Below are positions 44,201-52,102 of a DNA stretch of 58,103 nucleotides, piece by piece. Origin of the DNA: Thermoguttaceae bacterium (GTDB lineage: Bacteria > Planctomycetota > Planctomycetia > Pirellulales > Thermoguttaceae); the NCBI GenBank assembly GCA_017559825.1, contig JAFYQR010000230.1:1-58103 (forward strand). The letters run 5' to 3'. A program made the position numbers and the translations under genes. A model generated the notes under the pieces. It ran no database searches and was not told the DNA's origin. It was given only the letters and a program-made list of their open reading frames with translations. The first letter of the stretch is position 1; the number at the start of each line of letters is the position of its first letter.

Positions 44201-45064
44201 GCGTTCGATCGGAACGGCGAGCGCGTCGTCGAACTCGGCGCGAGAGTAAACGCGTTCGCCTCTAAGCGCCGCTTGCGTCAAGGTTTGCGATAAAAAGTCG
44301 TTCCAGCTTTGAGCTTTGGCGCATCCGACGAGTTTCGTTCGCGCCTTCTCGTAATTCGAGTTGGGCTTGCCGGTCTTCGTCGTCGGGAGCGGGGCTGCTT
44401 CGAGCGCCGCGACGGCGAGGGCGAGCTCGTCCTCGGAGGCGGCGCGCCACGGCGCTTTTAACCGCGTCCAAGCGCTCGAAGTCGTTTGATAGTAAACGTC
44501 TAACGTTTCCTTGACAATTTCGGAAAGCTGGTTTTCGACAGAACGCCGCAGGTCGCCTTTGAAGAGAAGACGCGTCAACTGGACGGCGTTGCGCGTTTGC
44601 GAGTGCGCGAACGACGCTTGAATCGCTTGGCGGAGAAGACGAGCGTCGTCGACGTCTTCGACGACGCGCCAGCCGGGGGGAAGGCCGATTTCAAACGCGA
44701 AACCGCCCGCGATTTGCATGAAAAACGCGTCGAGCGTGCAGATTCGCAGCCGATGCAACGAGCGAACGACGTCGACGGCGAGCGAACGCAAACGCTCTTG
44801 CGATAAGACGTTAGAATCGCCGTCGTAAAGCTGCGCCGAGAGGATCGCCGCGTTTTCGGGGGAAAGCGCGGCGTTTCCGAGCCTAGCGAGAATCCGATCC
44901 TGAATTTCGCCCGCCGCCTTGCGCGTGAACGTCGTCGCGAGAATCGAATCGACCGGCGCGCCTTCGAGCAAAAGCCGCAAGTAACGCGCGCTCAGGCGAT
45001 ACGTCTTTCCCGAACCGGCGGACGCTCGAATGACGAGGCGGGAAAAGGGCGACGAATCGGACAT
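41279..45064 (-). CDS. UvrD-type helicase with C-terminal PD-(D/E)XK nuclease (AddA-like)
   Basis: A 1261-residue helicase-nuclease. Helicase motifs: Walker A ASAGSGKT (14-21), motif Ia ILATTFTRKAAGEI, Walker B LLLDEFQDAS (around residue 355), FFCVGDVKQAIYGWRGG, LTLNWRS, and MSLHKSKGLEFDIVVLPE. The C-terminal RecB-type nuclease is shown by GSIDRLVLL and VIDFKTD (about 1160). AddA works with AddB in repair of double-strand breaks; no addB gene lies in this window, so it may be elsewhere or missing. The start ATG at 45062-45064 follows GGAG. It is 69 bases downstream of apbE and 12 bases upstream of the unknown exported gene, all on one strand, likely one transcript. Confidence 0.93.
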   Translation of the reverse strand: MSDSSPFSRLVIRASAGSGKTYRLSARYLRLLLEGAPVDSILATTFTRKAAGEIQDRILARLGNAALSPENAAILSAQLYDGDSNVLSQERLRSLAVDVVRSLHRLRICTLDAFFMQIAGGFAFEIGLPPGWRVVEDVDDARLLRQAIQASFAHSQTRNAVQLTRLLFKGDLRRSVENQLSEIVKETLDVYYQTTSSAWTRLKAPWRAASEDELALAVAALEAAPLPTTKTGKPNSNYEKARTKLVGCAKAQSWNDFLSQTLTQAALRGERVYSRAEFDDALAVPIERLAAFAKAKVLADVASQTRATWIALNSISSFFQRSKFEENAFRFDDLTRILARLQWENRFRQIVYRLDAKTSHLLLDEFQDASFGQWTILKPFAEAIVERDDNAKRLAASSSKPTPLFDALDDVESNDATVEIAETSARSSVSERGSFFCVGDVKQAIYGWRGGVAEIFNEIESAIPGVETAELTLNWRSCPTVIETVNRLFLPLTQNPLFQYDTDVSPSSQQARKKRAIIKAVENWRRRFSEHYTAPSNASKLGYCALEVAPLVDDSGVLPDFAAPPIDATETSRLETEPFAVQDFANAADAQNLPTTESLVDAFEGETDDDFDAFPSERRVGTITQKQATLAYAVARVVRLRRQFPNATIGVLTRTNKLIVKFIAALKKQGVDASEEGGAPLTDAPSVNAVLSSLTLASHPGDLVAKYHLATVEPLSEYFNVTPQNYAETATGRRVSLQIRRRIETRGLGRFVAELADVLFPICGARDRERLEKLVESAFRYQENESDVRIDRFIKATRETKVESPSDATLRVMSLHKSKGLEFDIVVLPELDAPLDRFRSSFVVGRKTPTSPIETALRSVPQDVQNLLPEEFRQLFDDALTERFEEALCLLYVAVTRPVRSLIAIVSPKKTNATKTASFASILRAGLAPNAIVFPEDSPFYGKAQILFESGVRNWSSDEARSPKEPKPKSSRRFEPLALPVPRFDATSVSTRFTADASSDFSPNRRLLFQRETPTGGRATRRWNRADSFALGKALHACFEAVRWLDVDGVPSENLLRERLRALSFDAADVRRTLERFAEVCATPFVRRLLSLSSYKTCVASETASSPVAFRPEIAEPTWEVFRERPFSFLAPDGRLWRGSIDRLVLLRDGERVVGADVIDFKTDRLSPQPFASVDAAPRNLPTEETLVAYRRQLETYRSVVARWYSLPPERVSSRLAFVFEGFALDPTANATFDQLAFYETAAVESTSLSFGASASWRSNE

Positions 45065-45133
45065 CGACGGACTCCGGAAGTTGTGGAACGGACGGAGGTT
45101 GCGAACGGGGCGTTGTTGGAAAAGGAAACGGCG

Positions 45134-46465
45134 TTACTTGGCGGCGGACGTTTTTTCTTGCGTCGCGTCGTCGGCGCTCGGCGTTTCGGGCGCGATAATC
45201 TCCGATTCGACGGCGGTTCCGAACGCTTGCGACGCGGCTTCGCGAATTTCGACTGCGGAGTCGTCGGCGCGGAAGAGATAAAGAACGGAAAGACCGAGTT
45301 TATCGGCCAGCGCGAGCCCCTCTTTTTCGCCCAAGACGAAGAACGCCGTCGCGAGCGCGTCCGCCTCGGCGCAATTTTCCGCGACGACCGAGACGGCGCC
45401 AAGACGCTCGCCGGTCGCGCTCGCTCCGCCTTCGACGATTTCGGTCGGCTTGCCGGAGCGCGGATCGATCAGATGCGAGAAGCGCAAGTCGCCGACTTGC
45501 AAATAGTTGCGGTAGTCGCCGCTCGTCGCCAACGACGCTTGCGGACGGGCCGCGGAGTCGAAGTAAAGTTTGCGGTAAAGGCGCGGAAGTTGCGTTTGAG
45601 CGCCGGTCGCGACTTCCGGCGCTTCGATTCCGACGCGCCAAGGCGACCGCTCTAAAGCGTTGGTTTCAAAGTTGAAACGCGCTTTTTGGCCGCCGCAGCG
45701 CGTTTCGCCGCCGACTTCGACGAGGTAATCGGGCAAACCGGCGGCTTCGAGCGCCTGCGCGACGCGGTCGACGGCGAACCCCTTCGCGACGCCGGAGAGA
45801 TCGAGCGTCAACTCCGGAATCGATTTGCGCAGCGCCGGCTCCGGTTCCGAACGAACTTCGAGCTTGTCGTAACCGACGCGTTCGCGGAGTTTGGCGATTT
45901 GCTCGTCCGTCGGGAACGAAACGAGCGGCGACTTGTTCGGGCCGAAGCGGTAAAGATCGACGAGCGGAGCGACCGTCGGGTCGAACGCGCCGCCGGTTTT
46001 CGACGCGACGTCGAGCGCGACCGCGACGATTTGCGCCGTCGTTTCGGAGACCGGGAACCACTCGGTCGATTGCGAGCGGTTGAAGCGCGACACGTCGGAG
46101 TCCGGCTTGAACGTCGACGCGGCGAGGTCGACGGCGTCGAGCTCGCGTTGGACGAAGCGTTGCAGAAGCTCTTCGCAGGACTTCGCGATTTCGGCGTCCG
46201 CGTCGGTCGCAAAATCTTTTTGCGCGAGCGTTTGCGCGTCGGAGCAGATTTGCGCGCTCCAAACGGTGCCCATCGTCTCGCCCATGACGGCGAACGGCTG
46301 CGACTTCGGCGGCTCTTCGCCTTTGAAGAGGTAAGGTTTCAGCATAAAGGCCGCCAACGCGGCGATTAGACCGAAACGAATAAAAGTTCCAACGGGAGAG
46401 CCGGTCGGTTGCGAGGCGGTTTCGGCGGCGATTTTTTTCGATGTTTGGGAAGCGTCGGCGGCCAT
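45134..46465 (-). CDS. apbE: FAD:protein FMN transferase ApbE
   Basis: ApbE attaches FMN to a Thr/Ser of partner proteins such as NqrC/RnfG. The 443-residue product has a membrane anchor (GTFIRFGLIAALAAFML, about 26-42), then FAVMGETMGTVWSA, DPTVAPLVDLYRFG, LDLSGVAKGFAVDRV, LVEVGGETRCGG and the HLIDPRSGKP block that precedes the magnesium site. The start ATG at 46463-46465 (MAADAS) is preferred over a codon ten residues earlier; AGAGAA precedes it. The protein is longer than soluble ApbE because of the anchor and the Ala-rich ends. No nqr or rnf gene is in the window. Confidence 0.95.
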   Translation of the reverse strand: MAADASQTSKKIAAETASQPTGSPVGTFIRFGLIAALAAFMLKPYLFKGEEPPKSQPFAVMGETMGTVWSAQICSDAQTLAQKDFATDADAEIAKSCEELLQRFVQRELDAVDLAASTFKPDSDVSRFNRSQSTEWFPVSETTAQIVAVALDVASKTGGAFDPTVAPLVDLYRFGPNKSPLVSFPTDEQIAKLRERVGYDKLEVRSEPEPALRKSIPELTLDLSGVAKGFAVDRVAQALEAAGLPDYLVEVGGETRCGGQKARFNFETNALERSPWRVGIEAPEVATGAQTQLPRLYRKLYFDSAARPQASLATSGDYRNYLQVGDLRFSHLIDPRSGKPTEIVEGGASATGERLGAVSVVAENCAEADALATAFFVLGEKEGLALADKLGLSVLYLFRADDSAVEIREAASQAFGTAVESEIIAPETPSADDATQEKTSAAK

Positions 46466-46559
46466 TTTGCGTTCTCTAAATATTATTAACGACAAAGCGC
46501 GGGCGGCGTTTGTCGCGAAGGTCGGCGGTAGGAAGGGAAACGAGACGCGCTAAAGCGTT

Positions 46560-47669
46560 TCAAACGATCAACATCGCGTCGCCGTAACTGTAAAAACGGT
46601 AATCTTCGGCGATCGCCTCTTCGTAGGCGCGTTTCAGCAGCTCGTCGCCGCCGAAAGTTCGCACGAGGATGACGAGCGTCGACTTCGGCAAGTGGAAGTT
46701 CGTCAGCATCGCGTCGACGACCTTAAAACGGTACGGCGGACGAATGAAGAGGTTCGTCGGGCCGGAGAAAGGCGCGAGTTTCTTCGAATTGAGACCGGTC
46801 GAATCGATCGAGCCGTCCGGAAGCGCGTTCGCCGCCGATTCGAGCGTTCGCACCGACGTCGTGCCGATCGCGAAAACTCGACCGCCGCGCGCTTTACGCT
46901 CTTCTATCGTGCGGACGGTCGCCTCCGAAAGGTTCGCGACTTCCGAGTGCATTTGGTGGTCGGCCAAGCGGTCGACGCTGATCGGCTTGAACGTGCCGGC
47001 GCCGACGTAAAGAGTCGTCGGGCAAACGGCGACGCCGATGGAGCGGATTTCGTCGAGCAGCTCTTTCGTAAAGTGGAGCCCGGCGGTCGGCGCGGCGACG
47101 GCGCCCGGTTTCGACGCGTACACCGTTTGATAATTGTCGCGGTCGGCGGGCGTCATGCGGCCTCCGCGAATGTACGGCGGGATCGGAACCCAACCGACTT
47201 TGTCGAGGAAATCGGTCGAGTCTTCGCCCTCTTCCGTCAACGGCTTGACGATCATCGTCTTCGCCTCGGTGCGGCCGACGACTTCCAAATAACGCGTAAT
47301 CCCGCCGCCGTCCGGATTTTCGAGCTCGATCTTTTCGCCCGGGCGCAGCTTGCCGCGAGTCTTCGACATGATCTCCCAAAGCCCGCGCGGGTCGAACTGC
47401 AAAAAGAGCCCTTCCCAACGCCCTTGCGTCTCGGCGCGGCGACCGATCAAGCGAGCGGGCAAGACTTTAGCGTCGTTCAAAACGAGAACGTCGTCCGGAC
47501 GCAAAAACTCCGGCAAGTTGCGGACCCGGAGATGGCGGAACGTTCCGGCCGCGCGGTCGACGACCATCATGCGGGCGGAGGCGCGGTCGGGATGGGGCGC
47601 TTGAGCGATCAAACGCTCCGGAAGCTCGTAATCGTAAGCGTCGAGTTCGGAAAACGCGGGGGACGTCAT
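46560..47669 (-). CDS. queA: S-adenosylmethionine:tRNA ribosyltransferase-isomerase QueA
   Basis: QueA moves the ribosyl part of SAM to 7-aminomethyl-7-deazaguanine in tRNA to give epoxyqueuosine. The 369-residue product has the family start DYELPERLIAQAPHPDRASARMM, PARLIGRR, AAPTAGLHFT, CPTTLYVGAGTFKP, FAIGTTSVRTLES, NLFIRPPYRF, NFHLPKSTL and the end RFYSYGDAMLIV. The start ATG at 47667-47669 has a weak ribosome site; a consensus -10 TATAAT on the minus strand at 47777-47782 may be its promoter. About 94 bases separate it from apbE downstream. Queuosine use fits many bacteria and gives no lineage information. Confidence 0.97.
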   Translation of the reverse strand: MTSPAFSELDAYDYELPERLIAQAPHPDRASARMMVVDRAAGTFRHLRVRNLPEFLRPDDVLVLNDAKVLPARLIGRRAETQGRWEGLFLQFDPRGLWEIMSKTRGKLRPGEKIELENPDGGGITRYLEVVGRTEAKTMIVKPLTEEGEDSTDFLDKVGWVPIPPYIRGGRMTPADRDNYQTVYASKPGAVAAPTAGLHFTKELLDEIRSIGVAVCPTTLYVGAGTFKPISVDRLADHQMHSEVANLSEATVRTIEERKARGGRVFAIGTTSVRTLESAANALPDGSIDSTGLNSKKLAPFSGPTNLFIRPPYRFKVVDAMLTNFHLPKSTLVILVRTFGGDELLKRAYEEAIAEDYRFYSYGDAMLIV

Positions 47670-48042
47670 GGCGATTTTCTGGCAAAACGAGGAAAATAAC
47701 GGGCGATTTCGAATCGAAAAGCGACGCGGAGCGAAAACGCTCGGGCCGTCGCGGCGGCGAGAAAGCCGTCCTTATTATTATAACGAACTTGCGGCAAAAT
47801 AAAAGAGGCGCGACTTTTCTTTCCGCTTCAATTTTGCCGAAAACGCCGAAAAAGCGGCGCGTCGCGGAACGTTTGCGGCGAATGGCGAAATAAAGAAAAC
47901 AAGCGAAAACGCGGCTTTTGCGGCGACTTTGCGACGTCTGTCGGTTGGGACGACGCCGAGAGAGCGATTTGAGCGATTTTTCGGCGTTTCGGACTTGAAC
48001 GTCGGCGGCGCCTGCGTTTAAAATAAAGTCGGAGGAAAAGAA
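47670..48042. other. Divergent promoter region, queA and glycosyltransferase
   Basis: This 373-base gap has a minus-strand TATAAT at 47777-47782 (towards queA, without a good -35) and the plus-strand promoter at 47995-48024. No gene was recognised in between. Confidence 0.5.
47995..48024 (+). promoter_or_regulatory. Promoter of the GT4 glycosyltransferase gene
   Basis: TTGAAC (47995-48000) and TAAAAT (48019-48024) are 18 bases apart, immediately ahead of the GGAGG ribosome site (48031-48035) and the start at 48043, so the leader is very short. Confidence 0.55.
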
Positions 48043-49263
48043 ATGAAAAACGGCGCGAAAAACGATTCCGCGCGGCGAAAAAACGGCGCGGACGGAGCGA
48101 ACGGGGCGGCGAGCAAGATTCGCGTCGCGTTTTTGATCACGGAGCTTTCTCGCGGCGGCGCGGAAAAAGCGTTGTTGCAACTCGCTTTGACGCTCGACTT
48201 AACGAGGTTCGAACCGGTCGTTTTTTCGTTGAGCGGGCGGGAGCGCGACTTGGAAAACTCGCTCGTTCCGCTCTTTCGCGCCGCCGGAATCGAGACGGTC
48301 GAGCTCGGTTTGACGGGTTTGCGGAACGCGCCGACGGTTTTTTGGCGGTTGACGCGGGAACTGAAAAGGCGGCAAGTCGACGTTTTGCAGACGTTTATGT
48401 TTCACGCGAATCTATTCGGACGTTTCGCCGGGCGCGCGGCGGGGGTTTCGCTCGTTTGTTCCGGGATTCGGGTCGCCGAGCGGGACGCGCCGCGGCGGCT
48501 CGCGCTCGACCGTTGGACGCGAAGTCTCGTCGACGCTTGGGTTTGCGTCGGCGACGCGACCGCCGAGTTTTCGCGTTCCGTCGGGCGGCTTCCGGCGAAG
48601 CGAGTCCTTTCGATACCGAACGGCGTTCGCGTTCCGGCGTCGACCGAACATGACGCAAGCGCCGATTTTAATTGGGTTCCGGCGCCGTTCGGCAAGCGGA
48701 AGCGCGTCGTTTGCGTCGGGCGGCTCGCTCCGCAGAAGGGGTTCGACCGATTCCTCGAAAACGCCGCGACTTGGGCGCTCGACGTCGCGAGCGATTGGGA
48801 AATTTGGATTGTCGGCGACGGCCCGGAGCGCGACGCGTTGCGGCGAATCGTCGAGGAGGCGGGGCTCGCAAACGTTGTGTTTTTCGCGGGTTGGCGACCG
48901 GACGTTCCGCAAATTTTGGCGAGCGCCGATCTTTTCGCGCTTCCGTCGCGTTGGGAGGGGATGCCGAACGCGCTCCTAGAGGCGGCGGCTTTCGGCAAAG
49001 CGGCGATTTGCTCGTTGGCGGAAGGCGTCGCCGAGATTTTGGGCCCGAACGCGGCGCCTCAGAGTTGCGCTTTCGACGACGATAAGTCTTGGCGCGACAA
49101 GACGTTGGCTTTGCTCGGCGACGAAACGCTTCGCGACGAGCTCGGCCGTCGCAACCGTCGCCGCGTCGCCGAAGAGTTTAGCGTCGAAAGCGCGACGCGA
49201 CGATATGAAGCGCTTTGGACTCGGCTTCTCGAAGAGAAAACGACGAAAAAAAGAGCGCGTTAA
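48043..49263 (+). CDS. GT4-family glycosyltransferase
   Basis: A 406-residue retaining glycosyltransferase with two Rossmann-like halves. Key segments: FLITELSRGGAEKAL (acceptor side, typical Gly-rich loop), SIPNGV, VCVGRLAPQKGFDRFL, WIVGDGPERDALRR, and the EX7E donor motif in PSRWEGMPNALLEAAAFG. Such enzymes build cell-surface glycans; donor and acceptor are unknown. A Lys/Ala/Asn-rich leader of about 22 residues precedes the fold. The ATG at 48043 follows a strong GGAGG. It stands alone rather than in a glycan gene cluster and faces the convergent 820-residue gene with about 70 bases between them. Confidence 0.93.
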   Translation: MKNGAKNDSARRKNGADGANGAASKIRVAFLITELSRGGAEKALLQLALTLDLTRFEPVVFSLSGRERDLENSLVPLFRAAGIETVELGLTGLRNAPTVFWRLTRELKRRQVDVLQTFMFHANLFGRFAGRAAGVSLVCSGIRVAERDAPRRLALDRWTRSLVDAWVCVGDATAEFSRSVGRLPAKRVLSIPNGVRVPASTEHDASADFNWVPAPFGKRKRVVCVGRLAPQKGFDRFLENAATWALDVASDWEIWIVGDGPERDALRRIVEEAGLANVVFFAGWRPDVPQILASADLFALPSRWEGMPNALLEAAAFGKAAICSLAEGVAEILGPNAAPQSCAFDDDKSWRDKTLALLGDETLRDELGRRNRRRVAEEFSVESATRRYEALWTRLLEEKTTKKRAR

Positions 49264-49334
49264 GTCGCTTGTCGGCAAAGTTTCCTCTTGTCGGCGACGA
49301 ACGGAGAGGCCGCGTCGGGCGGAGGCGAGCGCGG

Positions 49335-51797
49335 TCAATCGGCGTCCGCTTTCGGCTCCCATTCGTTGTATTCTCCTGGAAATTCGGAGTTTAGCGACGC
49401 CCAAAACGGGTGTTGGCGGTCGGCGCGAGTCCGGACGTCCTCCAACATGACGAGCGAGCTGGCCGGGACGCGACCGTTTTGCGGCGTCAGTTTGCGGCCG
49501 TTGAACTCGACCGTCATGCGGCGGTTGAAGTCGAGCTGTTCCGGCGAAAGGAAGACGACGCCGCGGTCGGCTCGCGAGGTAATGCGCAATTTGTTGCCTT
49601 CGATGCGCAACGTCTTCGTCGAAGCGGGTTTATAGTTGTTTCCCAATTTCGGCGGGAAGAGCGGGTCGACCATCGTTTGGCTCGGAAAATCGAAAAGTTC
49701 GACGTTCCAAAAGAAGTTGTCCCAAGGCCGAACCGAGTAAACGACGCGCTCTTCCGGAAGGAAAAAGCGGCGCGACCGTTTTTGCATCCACTCGAAAACG
49801 CGCGTCGTTTCTTCCGAAAACGGCTCGACGCCGCGCCCTTTGTATTGGACGTAAGTCATGTCGAACGGACGAGATAAGTCCATGCCCCAATCGAGCGTCG
49901 ACCGACTGGCCGCGAGCTTGCCGCCGTCGAGTTCGCCGCCGATCGCGTAGAGCGGAACAAATTCGCCGTTGAGCTTGAGCTTTTGGGTCAAAAAGGTCGC
50001 GGAGCCGCAAATCGGCGCGACGCCGGCCCATAAGTCGGGGTGAGCGAACGCAATGTCCCACGCCGCGTCGCCTCCCGCGAGGAAACCGGACAAAAAGATT
50101 CTGTCCGTGTCGATCGAAAAGCGCCGCAACGCGTCGCGCATCGTGTAAAGGACGGCGGCGCAAGACGTCGCGGAGAAATCGTAGGCGAGGCCCGGATCGG
50201 TCCAACGCGGCGCGACGACGACGTAGCCGAAACGCGTCGCTTGTCCGTAGCGCTCGCGAACTTTCTTGCCCTGCGCGGTCGTTTTTTCGACCCAAGGGCC
50301 GCACCACCAGTTCAGCTGTTGCTCGGGAGACGAGCGCTCGCCGTGCAGCGAAATAATCGTCGGGTACTTGCGGTTCGGGTCGTATTCCGGCGGCAGCTGC
50401 ACCCAATACGAGAACGACTTGCCGTCTTGGAACGAAGGAACGCTAAGTTCGTATTGATACGGGGTTTCGCGGCTCGAGCTCGGCGGGCTTTTCGGCGGTT
50501 TCATCGTCGATAAAATTCGCGCAACGAGCTCCGGCGTCGACGCTTCCTCGGCGCGGATTTCGTTCCAAAGCGCAAGTCGTTGCGCCGAGCGGTTTTCGAG
50601 CAGATAACGCCGCGAAAGTTGGCGAACCCGGTAAATCGACGCCGTCAGCTCTAAACGCTTGTCCGACGCGACGTTGCCGACGAGCCAACCGCTCAGCGCG
50701 ATCGAGAGCTTTTCGCCGTCGGTCAGCGAGCCGTCGTTTTCCGCTTGCTCGAACGCGGCGAAGCGACCCAACGTGTTGGCGTTCAACTCTTTAACGATTT
50801 CGACGACGAGCGGCGCGAACGTTTTTTTCAGCTCGGCGTCTTCGATTTGCTCGGCGAGCGTTTGAACGCGTTCGACGATATGTTCGCGGCGCTTGTCCTC
50901 TTCGTCGTATTGGCGGCGCATGCGGCGAATCGCTTGGATTTTTTCCGGCGAAACGCGGTCGGCTTCGAACGATTCGAGGAGCTCTTTCACCTTGCGATGT
51001 TGCCCGGCGGCGCGGCGCAGTTCGAGTTCGTCGATAAGTCGTTGCGCGGCAAGTTGTTTGATTAAGCGCAGCGCGACGTCGAGGCGAGCGTCGTTCGCTT
51101 CGTCGTCCTGAAAATCGTCGATGATTTCCTGCAGTTCCTCCGCGGCTTGTTCGTAAAGGGTCGCTTGAACGTAAAACTGATAAACGCGGAGCCGGTCTTC
51201 GAGGAGCGTCGGATCGATTCGCTTTTTGACGAGCGCGCTTAGCGTTTTGCGCGGAATCGAGTGCGGCGAAAGGCGCGAGTCGAGGTTGTGCGTCAACCCT
51301 TGAACGCGAACGTAAGTCGGCGCGATTTCGGTGATGCCCTGCACGATCGTCTGCCCGGACGCGAGAATCGCGCGGCGGCCGAACTCGTCGAATTCCGACG
51401 TCGCTCGGTAGTAGCCGAGAATCCCGACGCTCTTCGACGGATCGTTGCAGACGCGCTGCGGAATCTTGAACACTTCGAGCGCGGTTCCCGATTCGTCCGG
51501 CGTTACGTCGAGAATATTCCCTTTGGGAATGTAAATCCGGCGCAGTTCGTCGTCAAGAACGACGATTTTCTCCGTTTTGATCGGGGAGGAGTCGCGCTCA
51601 GGCTTCGTATCGGGGGTCTCGAGAACGCTGGTCGTCGGGAAAACGGCGCCGACGAGGAGGCGACCGTCCTTCATAACGACGCGGGATTGCGCCGCTTCGA
51701 GCGAACGAGACGAGCAAACGAGCCCGAACGCCGCGACGAGCGCGACGCGACAAACGAAGCGAACGACGTTTCGCGTGAAAGTGGGTTGACTCGACAT
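49335..51797 (-). CDS. Exported alpha/beta-hydrolase-like protein with lost nucleophile
   Basis: An 820-residue exported protein. A signal peptide lies in the first 37 residues (RNVVRFVCRVALVAAFGLVC, ending SLEAAQ). The N-terminal half is a beta start (RVVMKDGRLLVGAV) followed by a long helical region. The C-terminal part is a LpqC/PHB-depolymerase-like alpha/beta hydrolase: LPPEYDPNRKYPTIISLHG, YVVVAPRW, then the nucleophile elbow, which reads SGFLAGGDAAW instead of SGHSMGGYGAW, so the Ser is replaced by Leu. It may therefore be a binding protein or use another chemistry. The start ATG at 51795-51797 is preferred to the opening 17 codons earlier. A final beta-rich domain follows the fold. 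Confidence 0.85.
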   Translation of the reverse strand: MSSQPTFTRNVVRFVCRVALVAAFGLVCSSRSLEAAQSRVVMKDGRLLVGAVFPTTSVLETPDTKPERDSSPIKTEKIVVLDDELRRIYIPKGNILDVTPDESGTALEVFKIPQRVCNDPSKSVGILGYYRATSEFDEFGRRAILASGQTIVQGITEIAPTYVRVQGLTHNLDSRLSPHSIPRKTLSALVKKRIDPTLLEDRLRVYQFYVQATLYEQAAEELQEIIDDFQDDEANDARLDVALRLIKQLAAQRLIDELELRRAAGQHRKVKELLESFEADRVSPEKIQAIRRMRRQYDEEDKRREHIVERVQTLAEQIEDAELKKTFAPLVVEIVKELNANTLGRFAAFEQAENDGSLTDGEKLSIALSGWLVGNVASDKRLELTASIYRVRQLSRRYLLENRSAQRLALWNEIRAEEASTPELVARILSTMKPPKSPPSSSRETPYQYELSVPSFQDGKSFSYWVQLPPEYDPNRKYPTIISLHGERSSPEQQLNWWCGPWVEKTTAQGKKVRERYGQATRFGYVVVAPRWTDPGLAYDFSATSCAAVLYTMRDALRRFSIDTDRIFLSGFLAGGDAAWDIAFAHPDLWAGVAPICGSATFLTQKLKLNGEFVPLYAIGGELDGGKLAASRSTLDWGMDLSRPFDMTYVQYKGRGVEPFSEETTRVFEWMQKRSRRFFLPEERVVYSVRPWDNFFWNVELFDFPSQTMVDPLFPPKLGNNYKPASTKTLRIEGNKLRITSRADRGVVFLSPEQLDFNRRMTVEFNGRKLTPQNGRVPASSLVMLEDVRTRADRQHPFWASLNSEFPGEYNEWEPKADAD

Positions 51798-52102
51798 GGA
51801 ATTCTGGGTAAAATAGGGAAAGGGCGGCGAACGCGGCGTCGCGTCCAAGCGAAAAGACGCCTAATCGTTTTAACGGCTCGCGCGGCGCTTCGAGGTGAAA
51901 AAAACGCCGTGCGAGCGCGTTTTTTGCGTAAATTGCCCAATGTGAAGCGTCGGAAAACGGAAACTCGCGTCGGCGGTCGATTTAACGGTAAAATAAAGAG
52001 AATAAACGATTTTGGCAAAGCGCGGCGAATAGAGAAAAACAGGAAATAGCAAGCGAAGCGAAAATCCGCGAACTTCGACAAAATCGAAAAGGAACGAACA
52101 AA
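51798..52102. other. Divergent intergenic region
   Basis: This 305-base gap separates the hydrolase-like and zinc-ribbon genes. A plus-strand TAAAAT at 51989-51994 could be a -10, but the -35 18 bases up (TCGCGT) is poor. No gene recognised. Confidence 0.4.

Noticed and set aside
49264..49334. Possible terminator between the convergent glycosyltransferase and hydrolase-like genes
   Set aside because: Only a 5-base GTCGC/GCGAC pairing with a long loop and no T-run.
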